Shown piece after piece: positions 43,307-53,797 of a stretch of DNA of 64,000 bases. Each line of letters begins with the position of its first letter. The first letter of the stretch is position 1. The notes below the pieces were generated by a model. That model saw only the letters and a program-made list of their open reading frames with translations, was not told where the DNA came from and made no database searches. Source of the DNA: Mytilisepta virgata (lineage: Eukaryota > Mollusca > Bivalvia > Mytilida > Mytilidae); contig CM051519.1 in the NCBI GenBank assembly GCA_028015205.1, forward strand, positions 83,101,539-83,165,538, in the 5' to 3' direction. A program made the position numbers and the translations under genes.

Positions 43307-44410
43307 CTGATTTTCACAATCGTCTTGACTTTTACTGAACGAAAATATCTTTGATAGCGGATGAATGCTATAAAAGTTAGGACTATAGTTTTTGAACTCG
43401 CTACTGTCCAGAAGACAAGTTGTTTTCGTTAGAGGTACGCAATACTTATTTCGATAAATTCCGTATCCCGTTAATAATCGTTGCATGACAGGAACAATAC
43501 CACCCTCTTGGCAGTCAGGGCCTTGGTGTGTAGCACGGTAGAAAAGGATGCAGTACCTTACAGATGATCCTTCAGGGGGGATTTGTTGTAGAGCTATGCC
43601 CGAAAATCGTGATTTAGACGCAACGATTGATTCTTCAAAAGACGAAATAGCTGTTTTGTTGCCTCTCATCGTTAGAGTAATTTCAGGGTAATTTGAAAAT
43701 TTTAAAGAAGACGTTTTAAATGTGGTAACTCCATGACACTCAGCACAGTATCTGTTTCGATAAACTGTGTTATCTTCACTTACGACATATGGCCCCACTG
43801 TGTAAATGTCACCCGTTTCACATTTTACTGATACATTAGTGTCTCCGTAGTTTCCTGGACATTTTATTATCATGAAAATACCCACTAAATCCGTATTTAT
43901 GTTGCTGTAGGACAAACATGTAAATTCTTGGTTATATTTGTCAGAATGGTTTAACGGATAACTTTCATTTAAAGTATCGCCTGCACGGCCATCATTACAA
44001 CAGTCTCCGTAGACAGAGCACATATCATCACACTGACAGTGTTTTACTTCTAGCTTGGCTATATAGTCACACGTGCTATATTTGCTACACAGCTCAAATG
44101 GATTCTGTTCCGTTGTTAAAGTAACCGTTGTTTGCTCAGTACTGGACTGTTGCTTACTTATTAAATTTAATCGTGAAATATTCTGTCTTGTTTCAATCTG
44201 TGATAAAGTAGATTCGGTATCCATTCTGATGTCTGATGTCGTTTGGTAGATGTTTGGTGCAGTTTTTATCTCAAAACTGGTTGTTTGAGAAGATGAATTA
44301 TCAACTACATTGCTTTCTGTTTTCATCTTTACGTTCCCAATTAGCGATGCCAAAGCAAAAAGCAGATATAACGTGAAGCTTTCAAAAGTTAAAAGCATTA
44401 TACGTTCCAT
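43307..44410 (-). CDS. SMB-domain adhesion-like GPCR, first exon (ectodomain)
   Basis: This exon encodes residues 1-368. The Met at 44410 starts a hydrophobic signal peptide (about residues 5-26). A Ser/Thr/Gln-rich stalk runs to about 100. An SMB-like domain lies at about 105-145, with C108, C114, C125, C127, C131, C137 and C138 (CQCDDMC, GDCC). Further Cys-rich ectodomain follows, including RYCAEC and KYCVPL. Several NxS/T glycosylation sites are visible. The exon ends CENQ at a consensus donor CAG|GTAAGT (43307/43306) in phase 0, matching the acceptor at 36911. SMB domains in other proteins bind partners through a disulfide knot; here the partner is unknown. The paralogue at 5676-6806 has the same order and ends at the same CENQ residue. 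Confidence 0.9.
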
Positions 44411-44449
44411 TTTGGCATGTTAGCCTGTCAATTCCAAATATACACCCAT

Positions 44450-44457
44450 CTTTTATA
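44450..44457 (-). promoter_or_regulatory. TATA box of the GPCR gene
   Basis: TATAAAAG on the minus strand, 40 bp upstream of the start codon at 44410. It implies a very short 5' UTR. The paralogue at 6806 has a TATA element at 41 bp. Confidence 0.65.
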
Positions 44458-44684
44458 CTAAGTTAATCAACCTGTTGTTAGAAAAAATACTTGGGAAAAA
44501 AATCTTATTGGCTATTTTCTGTTAATCTTTGTCTGTACAATTACATCTCACCACAGTGTAAACCAATCACTGACGCTGTCTATTGCTTATATTGTCATAT
44601 AACTAATTACGTCTAATTTACCATAAAATTAGTAATACGTTAAAGATAAATTTGTTTGGTTATGTATTCTGTATCTAATACAAA

Positions 44685-45670
44685 CTAGAAATTGGTGCTA
44701 TCAGACACGATGTCCATACCCGCACTGCACAAGTAAAAAACCAACAGTGAAAAATTAGAGATTTCACAATTTCAGTTTGAAAATTGAAAACCTTAATGCC
44801 CATCTACACATAGTGAAGAACAATCATGACAATATTATAAACAAATGAAACCACTGACACAAAAAATGAATTGAGTATTTCCGGAGACAAGGAAAAATTA
44901 GCAATTTCATCTTTTTCGGTACCAAAATTTGTTCCCTTAATGGATTTTCAAAATTAAAAACCTTTTCGCACATCTACGAAAAATAAAGAACAATATTATA
45001 TACAATTAAATTTGCTAAATCTAAATGAAAAATGAAGCAGGAGTTTAAGGCACAAGCTTAAATTCACTATATCCGAAATACAACCCATGTGGGCCTCAAG
45101 TTGTCAAAATCAAAATTCTAAAACCTTATTACGCATCTACATACAGTATGTGACAATATTGAAAAATTAATAAGGAGTTTAGTTTAAATTTCCAGTTTTT
45201 GACACCTGTTGTCCCCAATTTTTAAAAATCAAAATTCTAAAACCTTATTGCGTATCTACATATAGTATGTAACAATATTGTATAGAAATTAAATGTATGA
45301 CATGAAAAATGATTGAGGAGTTTAGGTCACAAGCTTAAATTCCAATTTTCTAAATTCGACCCCTGTGGGCCCCAGTTTTAAAAAATCAAAATTCGAAAAC
45401 CTTACCGCGCATCTACATACAGTATGTGATAATACTGAATAGAAATTAAAAGCATAAAATGAGAAATGAATGAGGAGTTAAGGTCACAAAGTTTGAATTT
45501 CCAATTTTCGAAATTCGACCCCTGTGGGCCCCAATTTGTAATATCAAAATTCTAAAACCTTATTGCGCTTCCACATATAGTTTGTCTATAAATGTATAGA
45601 AATTAAATGCATGAAGTTAAAAATGAACGAGGAGTTCTGGAGGCAAGATTATCTAACGAACGGACAGACG
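44685..45670 (-). repeat. composite dispersed repeat, copy B (six subunits)
   Basis: This is the inverted counterpart of 12701-13695. Equivalent points (CATCTACATACAGTATGTG-type, at 44804, 44966, 45131, 45255, 45411 and 45571) are spaced 162, 165, 124, 156 and 160 bp. It starts about 280 bp upstream of the GPCR start codon, so it could influence the promoter. The frame at 45607-46095 across its right edge is not a gene. Confidence 0.8.
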
Positions 45671-47770
45671 GACCAATTATAAATATCCCCGAACTTCATT
45701 CGAAGTGCGAGGATAAAAAGGTGTTTTTTCGAATTTGTATTTGTTCCAAATATAAAACGTTATCGCTCACCCGAAACATTGTTGATATCAGACCACTTAA
45801 TAAAAAAAAATATCGTTCCTACAAAAAAAAACCAAAATTATTAAAAAGAACCTATATATACAACAAGCCTGGTATGTTAATTTTGACTGCCCGCAATATA
45901 AATTCAGTACGTCACTCATTTTGCAGGATTTATTTTCACGTTCATATTTATCCCCAATTTCGAATAAAGTTCCCTTTTAGGTTTAGGAATATAGTTTCTG
46001 TATATAATGGTTACATACTATCTGTAGATGTACAGTATTTTCAATACAGCATTGTCATAAACTACTTTTGTGTAGGGCCATCGGATTATTACTAAATTTT
46101 TTTCTAAATCATTTTCTTTTACCAACGTTTTGAACTCTAACTTACTCGATGAAGGTTAATCCAGTGATACAAATAGGTATCTATACTCTGACCTTTTCCT
46201 TACATCCAGTTTTTAATGAAGATTGTTTCAAAAAATATGAAAGCAGTTGAATATTAAATATATTTTTAAAAGAAATTAAAGATATCCAGACCATAAAAGA
46301 TAACTTTTATTTCTTTTTGACAAAACATTGATTTAACAAAACGTTTAAACCTGCAGTTACATAGATATATAGCTTTCAAAAATTTTCACACTTCTCATTT
46401 TGTATGTAGAGTTTTTGAAAATAAAATAGTCAATGTGTATGGTAATTGCAGAAGGCATTTTCATTACTTTTAGGTACATCCGAGAATTCGGCTTCAGGAA
46501 CTTTAACACGGGATAGCCTTGTGATATAATCTACTGGTAAACTGGATTAATTATGTGTGAAAATTAGCATGTGTACACACATGTATACAAGCTGTTATGT
46601 ATAAGAGGATACTCCTTAGTTTCTAAAAATTGAAAACAATTAAGGGAATTTTGGAAGTTTGAATTTCATTACAGAATTGAATTATAACTAACCAATTTAA
46701 ACATATTTTGTTGTCAAGAATTGCAAAATTGGCAATGGATTATACACAAGTTATAAACTTAAGTTTTCTCAGTCAGTACAGACGATTTTTTACATCAATG
46801 CACTAAATGATTGGGTCGTAAGGAGTAACTAAAAAAGAAGATAGGAAAGGAAAGAACAACGTTACGTGTAGCATATTACACAGTAGCTTTTAATAAAAGT
46901 CCACCAGCACACCATCAGAGCAATTTGTTTAGTGATGGTAAGAATCAAATAATGGTACTGATATTTTTACACGCCACATGTTTTATTGAATTAGTTAATG
47001 AAGCACCCTTGAGCATTTATCGCATAACAATCAACATTTTCAGTTCAAGTGAATTTTTGATATAATATCAATAGAAAACACATTGAAACAAGGTCCATTA
47101 CGATATTTGAACATATCAAAATTTCTTTACGATGTCTGCTTTCATCGGAAACAAATCATTCTACAATATTTGTGTAATTCCCCTTCGTTATCTCGATACG
47201 TGAAACATGACAAAATGGAAGAAGACAAGCATTATAGCATCATCGATTACGATATGTTAATATACCAAAGTTTCTGTACAAACGTCTTCAATAATCGGAT
47301 GCAAGCAAATACCTGTATTAATTAATAATATCATCTTTTTACAAAGATTAAGTCTAAGTTGAAATATACTCATGTTGTCTTTTATCCTCAACTCTTTATA
47401 AACCGGTGTATGGATTTCGACCAATTTTGGGGAAATTTTTGGCAAATAAAAACGGCATAGCTTCCCTACAATTATGCGTCTATTGGCAACATGCATTCTA
47501 TGGTATATCAATATTGTTGCACCAGACAGGTAAAAACACAACTTCTGTCTTTCCAACTAAGCTCGATGTAAACAGTAAAGTATGATATTCAAAATGTTGT
47601 ACAACAGAGTTACATGCCGAGTTGACTTAAAACAGGCGTATTAGAAACATAAAACTATGGAGTAAGGTGTGAAAGAGATATTGCTTAAGTTTTATAAAGT
47701 CTTGTAGTATCATAAGGGTTCATTTAATAGTTTCAAGTCCTTATTAATATACCGAATTGTTATACCTTTT
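45671..47770. other. no gene seen; flank of the composite repeat
   Basis: Bases 45846-46080 are shared (reversed) with 26955-27170. The rest is AT-rich. Open frames at 47083-47325 and 47257-47556 overlap on opposite strands without recognisable domains. Confidence 0.45.
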
Positions 47771-47923
47771 GTTTACCCGGGAAGACTAATGAACAACCAC
47801 AAACACAACAAATAAACACTGAAAATTAAAAGATAATGAACAACACGAACTCGGAAGGGTAAGCAGTTCCTGCTCTGTATACGGCACCTGTCATGAACTT
47901 CGACAAAATCAATCCGGTGGTAG

Positions 47924-48450
47924 TCACAAATCGGTGGTGGTATATGAAATGTTACGACATGGGAACAGCTCCAACATCATCTTAGATATTGGAACACTGT
48001 AACGGTCAATCAATTCGTGATGACGACCGTAAAATTTCCCAAGTGATGACATCAACTTATCCCGGATAAAACCCTGGTTAAGAAGCTTTTGTGACAGCAG
48101 TAATCCTCTTTGTCGAAATTCATGGTAACGCACGCATGCCCTTGAATATCGGATAAGCTGAGAAACGTAGATGCCATATGCAGGCGATGCTGGTATATTG
48201 CTACTGAAGAAGAGAAAGTTAACGATAGGGAAGTCGAAGTCATCACGTTTGTCATAAAGTTTTGTCTTCAGACGTGCCTCATTGTCTATTTCGAGAAACA
48301 AATCAAAATATGAAGCGGACTTTGATGTGTCAATAGTATCCTTAATTTCAAGTTCAGTGGGGTAGATGAGATGTGGAGAGTCTTGGAATTTATCGTCATT
48401 TAACGATACCACGTCATCTATATAACGAAAAGTGAAATTAAAGTATTGGG
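47924..48450 (-). pseudogene. N3 reverse transcriptase palm/thumb
   Basis: It reads FRYIDDVVSLNDDKFQ, LEIKDTIDTSKSASYFDL, YDKRDDFDFPIVNF, SPAYGIYVSQLIRYSRACV, QKLLNQGFIRDKL, KFYGRHHELIDRYSVPIS. This is the catalytic core and C-terminus of a Penelope-like RT, diverged from N1/N2 by about 10 percent. Upstream of YIDD the frame is broken before the MGTNC region (48480-48600). Confidence 0.85.
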
Positions 48451-48703
48451 CTAGTTTCTTTTTGTTTTCACAAAGAAGCCATTGAATGAAGTCCGCTTCA
48501 TATGATTATAGAAACAGATCGGCGAGGAGAGAAGCACAGTTGGTTCCCATTCCTGATTGTTTGTTGAAAAATTCGACCGCCAAATTCAACAAATATGTTG
48601 TCTATGAGAACATCTAACATGTTTGTAATTTCATCTTCAGAATACTTTTTGTCAGAATCAGAGTGGTTCTTAACGAAATATGCCTTTTCTCTACCTAAAA
48701 CTT

Positions 48704-48973
48704 TTAGAAATTATACCTGTGTGTGCCATTTTTCTTGAAAAAACATTGATGAACTTGTTGTTTCAATCGATATTTTATGGTAGTATAGAGTGTAGAGAAG
48801 TCGAATGTTTTTATAATGTTGCAAGTAGCCAAAGATTTTGATTTTAGATATTGTAGTAAATTATTTGAGTTTTTAAGAATCCACATCTGAATGGCGCCAC
48901 TGGTGGAATATGATGTTTCACAGTAATTCTGAAGGCCCTCCTTAATACATGTCAATATCAGTGTTAAAATCAT
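48704..48973 (-). pseudogene. N3 reverse transcriptase motif A region
   Basis: The minus frame reads ILTCIKEGLQNYCETSYSTSG, MWILKNSNNLLQYLKSKSL, then IKTFDFSTLYTTI, which is RT motif A with its catalytic Asp, and KKNGTHRYNF. It matches the section between fingers and palm in Naiads. Confidence 0.85.
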
Positions 48974-49079
48974 TCAAAGAGGTTTCGTAGAGTAATTAGC
49001 TGACCAAGCAATATACCTTTGTTTCAACGGATACTTGTGTAGTTTAGGAATTCAATAAAGAGCAGGAAGGTCCATTTCT

Positions 49080-49300
49080 TCACCCTTTCTAGAATGCCAA
49101 AGGAATGAAGAACGGGCTGATGGTTTTTATGGACTTCCTGTTTAGTGATTGTGGTCGGTGTATAAGTTGGGTTACCTGCAGTGTTATCTATTCCCAACTC
49201 GTTTTTAAGACACTCAAAATAATAGTTCTTGCAGACAAAAACTATGTTATGAGGGGCTTTGTCAGCTGGGGCAATTATTTGTCATGGAGACGAGTAAATG
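49080..49300 (-). pseudogene. N3 reverse transcriptase fingers region
   Basis: Minus translation gives DKAPHNIVFVCKNYYFECLK, NELGIDNTAGNPTYTPTTIT, then HQPVLHSFGI. It is the N-terminal RT part that in Naiads precedes motif A and includes the insertion-in-fingers region. An open frame on the opposite strand (49105-49467) is only its shadow. Confidence 0.75.
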
Positions 49301-49399
49301 TTTCAACAACCTTAGGGTCTCTAAAGATGGATGTAGCTTTAGTGCTCATAGGCCCTCGGACGTTTTTAATTCGAACCTGTATCATTGACCTAATAGCCT

Positions 49400-49795
49400 T
49401 CAGCCACTCTGAAAGTGTGTCAGCAGGCTCCTGTTTTGATTATCAACTAGATTTAGATCTCCAGTGATAACATGACCAACAGGACTATAACTGAATGGAG
49501 ATGTAGAACAGGAGCAGTCAGGGGGCTTAGACTTCAGGTCATCGGAATGAAGGTCCCGCAATGCCCGTTTGTAATTGAAAATCTTGGTTGCAATAGGTTT
49601 TGTATAGGAATAAGAAATAAGGGGAACAGTTTGGTCTTTGAAATATGGAAGTATTTTAGATTTTACTGTTTTGTGGTGAAGGATATTGTTGAGATTTATG
49701 GCATCCAAGCCTTTATTAACAAAGCTAACTATAAGGAACGACCTTTGGATGCGAACTGGTTTGAATAATTTTTGAGAAGCAATATTCGATACCAC
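49400..49795 (-). pseudogene. N3 linker with CxC motif
   Basis: A 131-codon minus frame reads FVNKGLDAINLNNILHHKTV, KSKILPYFKDQTVPLISYSY, KIFNYKRALRDLHSDDLK, then PPDCSCSTSPF and GHVITGDLNLV. The CSC triad is the CxC motif that links N-terminal EN to RT in the Naiad/Chlamys clade. The frame ends before the next block at a frameshift. Confidence 0.85.
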
Positions 49796-49983
49796 TCCAG
49801 CGAGTTTGTATTCAGGTGAATTGAAATTCTTGATTTACTATTCCATTGCTTTTTTGTGGAGTGAGCTAAGCTAACACAATGGAAGAGAATATAATTTAGT
49901 TCGAATCAGATGGAGTTCTAAAGGTTTTTGTATATAAGGGGCAATAAATCATTCAAAGAGATGTCAAGGTCGATAGGAGAAGT

Positions 49984-50418
49984 ATAAAAAGGACAAATAT
50001 ACCTAAGGAGCAATCAAAAAACGTAATCCATTGGACAGACAAACCCGGGAAGACAAACGAACAACCACAAGCACAACAAATAAACACAGAAAACTAAAAA
50101 CAATGAACAGCACGAACCCCTATAAAAACCAGGAGTGAACCCAGGTGCTCCGGAAGGGTAAGCAGTTCCTGCTCCGTATACGGCACCCGTCGTGAAGTTC
50201 AACAAAGTCAATCCGGTGGAAGTCACAAATCGGTGTAGGCACATGAAAGGTTACAACAGTGGGAACAGGTCCAACATCATCTTAGATATTGGAACACTGT
50301 AATGGTCAATCAATTCATGATGACGACCGTAAAATTTCTTAAGTGATGACGTAAACTTATCCCTGATAAAACCCTGGTTAAGAAGCTTTTGTGACAGCAG
50401 TAATCCTCTTTGTCGATG
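49984..50418 (-). mobile_element. 5'-truncated Naiad (N4) nested in N3
   Basis: It contains only the RT C-terminus (QRGLLLSQKLLNQGFIRD, KKFYGRHHELIDHYSVPIS, LFPLL, stop at 50251) and the full 3' UTR to the common terminus at 49984. It lies exactly between the two halves of the N3 linker. It is more similar to N2 than to its host N3, as expected for a later insertion. Confidence 0.82.
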
Positions 50419-50510
50419 ACCATGACTGCGTCTACCGCGTGGAGTCGGATTGAAAATATTCATCACTGCATTTTAGGCTTGAAAGATTTCCAATAGTATC
50501 AATTTTATCA

Positions 50511-51100
50511 TTACAACCATATGGCATAGCGGTACCTAATTCCTTTATCCATAATTCTTTTGTTTGTCTGCGATGGGGGTGTGCTGAGGTTGGGAGTGTT
50601 AGTAGAGCGATATATCTTTTCTAATATACGGACTTTCATTGATACGATGGAATGATCAGGGAGGTTGAAATGTTGATAAACAACCTGATTGTCGTTGTTG
50701 TTAATGCCTGATCTGTGTCCGTTCATTCTAATATTTAACCTACCTTTAGTTTCACCCAGATCAACCAAACCACAAAGATTGCATTCTACCCCCATAGACA
50801 ATATTAGTCAATGTACAAGTCAGATGATCATGACTTCTAGCATTGTAAAACTTTCCCGTTAGGTTGCTTGTAAAATACGGTTCTGCTGTAATAATCTTAC
50901 ATTTTTTACAATTTTTTTTATTTGAACGGTGAAATGATGCAGTGTGACATTGAGTCATCATATTGTAAGATGTCATCTAAAATGATTTCACATGGCACAA
51001 TCTCTAAAAAGAGGTCAGCGTTTTTGTATTTAAAATGATCATCGGACTGCATATAACTGGAGGATGTCAAATCCGATAGTGTTTGTGAATGGACACTCAA
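50511..51100 (-). pseudogene. N3 GIY-YIG endonuclease (N-terminal)
   Basis: Upstream text in minus sense, FKYKNADLFLEIVPCEIILDD, leads to CKKCKIITAEPYFTSNLTGK, HDHLTCTLTNIVYG, then after a one-base shift (a run of five G) ECNLCGLVDLGETKGRLN, MNGHRSGINN and VYQHFNLPDHSIVSMKVRILE. NIVYG and LVDLGET correspond to the GIY and YIG motifs. The CxxC with the later His pair fits the CCHH zinc site of PLE endonucleases. It nicks target DNA in active elements; this copy is frameshifted. Confidence 0.82.
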
Positions 51101-51114
51101 CTTAATCGCCGTCT

Positions 51115-51990
51115 CTCAATTGTCTAATCTCCGGGACTGGCGTCTCTTAAAGACAACAATACCAGCAGTTTGCTGCATTGTATGTTCGCATGTCAACAAC
51201 TAACGATATTATATATATACATGCATACCAATTTCATGTACTCGAATATTCATTGATATCAACTATGATGCATAAAACATGCGCTTCTAGTTGATTTACG
51301 ACTAAAGGGTAGTAAAAACAGGTGTATTAGAAATATAAAATACAGAGTAAGGTGTGAAAGAGATACTGCTTAAGGGTTTATAAAGTCTTGCAGTATCATA
51401 ATGGTTCATTTAATAGTTTCAAGTCCTTATTAATATACCAAACTGTTATACCTTTTGATTTTTTCCCTATATAAAGGTGATAGAAAAATCAACATTTTGA
51501 CTTTTATAAAACAATGCTCAAATTTTTCAGATTCCTGAACTGTTTACCGTCAACAGTTTTGAACTGTTGGACCGGGTCCGAACTGTTCACCGCTTCCTTT
51601 ATTTTGATTTGTTACTATAAATAGCAGCTCCACGTGCAGATAACTATCGTATAACAAAACAGTTATTAACTGGTTCCTCGGACAACAGCTGTTTTGTTTG
51701 ACTCGAAGACTGAACTGTTGTCCGAATACGTCTTCGGGCAACATGTATATGATATATCTAATATATTAATACTATCATTCGCGTATCCATTCCAAAGCTA
51801 TCACGAATGTCATAATTTTGTATGAAACTGATTGGTATCACAGAATACTTAAAGTACTGTGTGTGAAGAAAACAATCATTTTACCGAGAATTACTAGTTA
51901 TTCTGAATTAATAATATCAATGAAAAATGAAATTTGATTTGTTGTTAATGGTTGAACAAGTTACATTTTATTCAATAATAATATTGTATA
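51115..51990. other. no gene seen
   Basis: AT-rich sequence. A short region at 51540-51720 repeats GAACTGTT several times (ACTGTTTACC, AACTGTTGGAC, AACTGTTCACC, ACTGTTGTCC) without a clear unit. Confidence 0.45.
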
Positions 51991-51992
51991 AT

Positions 51993-52122
51993 CAATTTTG
52001 GAACAGGTTATACAAGTATAACCATCTTTGGTCAGTTTAAGCTTAAACATAAACCGATTCGCCGTTTATGAAGCTTAAAATGCCTCAAAGTAGGTTATAT
52101 CGTATAACCTGTTCCAAAATTG
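51993..52122. repeat. 130 bp inverted-repeat (MITE-like) element
   Basis: The outer 21 bp arms are perfect reverse complements: CAATTTTGGAACAGGTTATA(C) at 51993-52013 and its complement at 52102-52122. A second inner pair, TTTAAGCTT...CATAAAC with GTTTATG..AAGCTTAAA, is centred near 52065. No target duplication was identified. Its right part is shared with the second tandem unit at 54580-54610. Confidence 0.8.
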
Positions 52123-53364
52123 AAAACAATCCTTAATCAAAATTTTCGTAAAAGTGTTTCAATATTTTTTTTTTATATTCAAAATCGACTGAGAAAATTA
52201 ATCGTTTCCACAAGATATATAACTAGAACATTTAGAAAACGATGCCCTCATCGCCTATTATGTTGTGGTGTTCTTCTAGAAATAATTGAATGGTGAAAAA
52301 AAATATCTATCATTATTTTTTCATATCTCAAATAATCTTCGACGAACCATAAATATGACAAACGAAACAAGACGGACATGAAAACATCGTCGGTTACATT
52401 ATATAAATACATATCAAAATCTTTCTACAACGTCCACAATTGTCGGAAAAAAGTGGCGTTGACAACCACATTTAAGATTAGTTAAAGGATGCTTCATTGA
52501 TTATATTAATGTGTGATTGGCGATTGTTCATGAGGTATAATTTATCTGAAACTACGAAATGTAAAGAAAAGGCGTAGACGGCAATCAGGCGTCTTATCTT
52601 CCATCATTCCCAAATTCCCGATAGCCGGACAAAACGGTAATCTTAAAAAAGAAATTTCATTAAATAGCTCGAAATAACACTGGTCCTTGAGTTATTTGAG
52701 CTTTACCAAATAAATTTACTCCACATTTTCATATTGAATTTGGAAAACAAATCGGACGTACATTACATTTAACCAAACAGCAGAAAATATAATATTATGT
52801 AGCTCATTTTCGATTTTAAACATTATGTAAAATTTGTAAGAATTCGTGAATTATATGTATATATATGAGTTTTGAGTAATTTAATATTTGGTCAAGGTTA
52901 TTTTGATCATAGTAAAACTATGTGTAAGCAGACAGTAGTATATGTTCCAATTTAATTTTCTGCCAAGAAAACCTTGCCTTGCTTCTGTAACGATTTAAAT
53001 GATTTTATTCAAAAATTTAAAGAGACGTTACTTTATACCCTTAACTTTTTGAAGTGAAAAATAATACAAGAGTAAAGCATATAAGGTTTTAGAAGTATGA
53101 ATGTATTATCTTAAAACATTAATAATCACCGAATCTAGAGAGAATCGGCATTTCATAGTTTTACATACAGAGTCCGCTTTCCGTGCATTTTTTCAGTATT
53201 GATCCAACGGTATTATCGTCAGCACTATCCAAGGCCTAAATGTGGAATGCTGCAATAACGGAATACGTTGTAAGGTTGACTTAAATGTCAAATTACCAAA
53301 AATATAAAGATAAAAGAGTATGATGAAGGGTTATATTCGTGTGTAACACATTTGAGCAGATCTC

Positions 53365-53585
53365 CGTTTTAAATCATGGATGAATGGATGAATTTTTGTT
53401 TAAAATCTAGTTGCAAACATAAGGTGCATATCAGGACGAGAACAGGTTGATATTAAATGAATGTGATCGATGCTTTGGACTAGACCGACACGCTGATCCG
53501 GATTTTTAACGTGTTAGCTCACGAAGTAACTGTCTGTATGAAGACATATCACCCACATTATACTAACTGCGAGCCGACCAGTCCT
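53365..53585 (-). mobile_element. SINE 3' half in tandem unit 1
   Basis: In minus sense it runs from ACTGGTCGGCTCGCAG through CACGCTGATCC-type text to CTCGTCCTGATATGCACC and a TTAAACAAAAATTCATCC tail with CATC repeats. The tRNA-like head is missing. The same fragment is in units 2 (55825-56040) and 3 (58285-58505), so it inserted before the array was amplified. Confidence 0.8.
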
Positions 53586-53675
53586 TTCTCGATATTTTTG
53601 TTTGTTTTTTCTCCATTTTTTAAAAATGTAAAATCATTTTTTACTTTTTTTAAATATGTAATAAATAGATCATTA

Positions 53676-53797
53676 CATGGCATGTTCCATATCGGCCCTG
53701 GTATCATACTTCAACCCATATCGGACGTTGGGCTAAAGCCCTCAGTCCGATATGGGAGTCTCGGGATGATACTAGGTCCGATATGGAAAATGCCATG
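53676..53797. mobile_element. 122 bp palindromic MITE, unit 1
   Basis: Almost the whole element folds on itself: CATGGCA...TTCCATATCGG at the left pairs with CCGATATGGAA..TGCCATG at the right, with a central GGGCT-AA-AGCCC. TCATTA flanks both sides (53670-53675, 53798-53803) as a likely target duplication. The intact copy in unit 3 is 58594-58715. Confidence 0.8.

Larger units (their letters stand above)
47772..51110 (-). mobile_element. near-complete Naiad-type Penelope-like element (N3), decayed
   Basis: In minus sense the order is GIY-YIG endonuclease (about 51100-50511), a linker ending NIFNPTPRGRRSHGHR (50466-50419), a nested Naiad insert (50418-49984), the rest of the linker (SPIDLDISLNDLLPLIYKNL, about 49978-49920), a CxC motif region (49795-49400), RT fingers (49300-49080), motif A (48830-48760) and the catalytic YIDD and C-terminus (48420-47924). 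Many frameshifts are present. The 3' end is truncated at ACCCGGGAAG. N-terminal endonuclease plus CxC linker is the defining Naiad layout. Confidence 0.85.

Noticed and set aside
45607..46095. 162-codon open frame on the plus strand.
   Set aside because: It straddles the edge of the composite repeat and its flank, which is repeated and broken at 26955-27170. No domain.
50251..50466. Short protein joining the Naiad linker to the RT C-terminus.
   Set aside because: It spans the junction between the host Naiad N3 and the nested copy N4, so it is chimeric.
47924..51100. Possible selenocysteine (in-frame UGA) use in the Naiad, reported for some clam Naiads.
   Set aside because: The copy is too frameshifted to tell UGA recoding from decay, and no SECIS element was identified.
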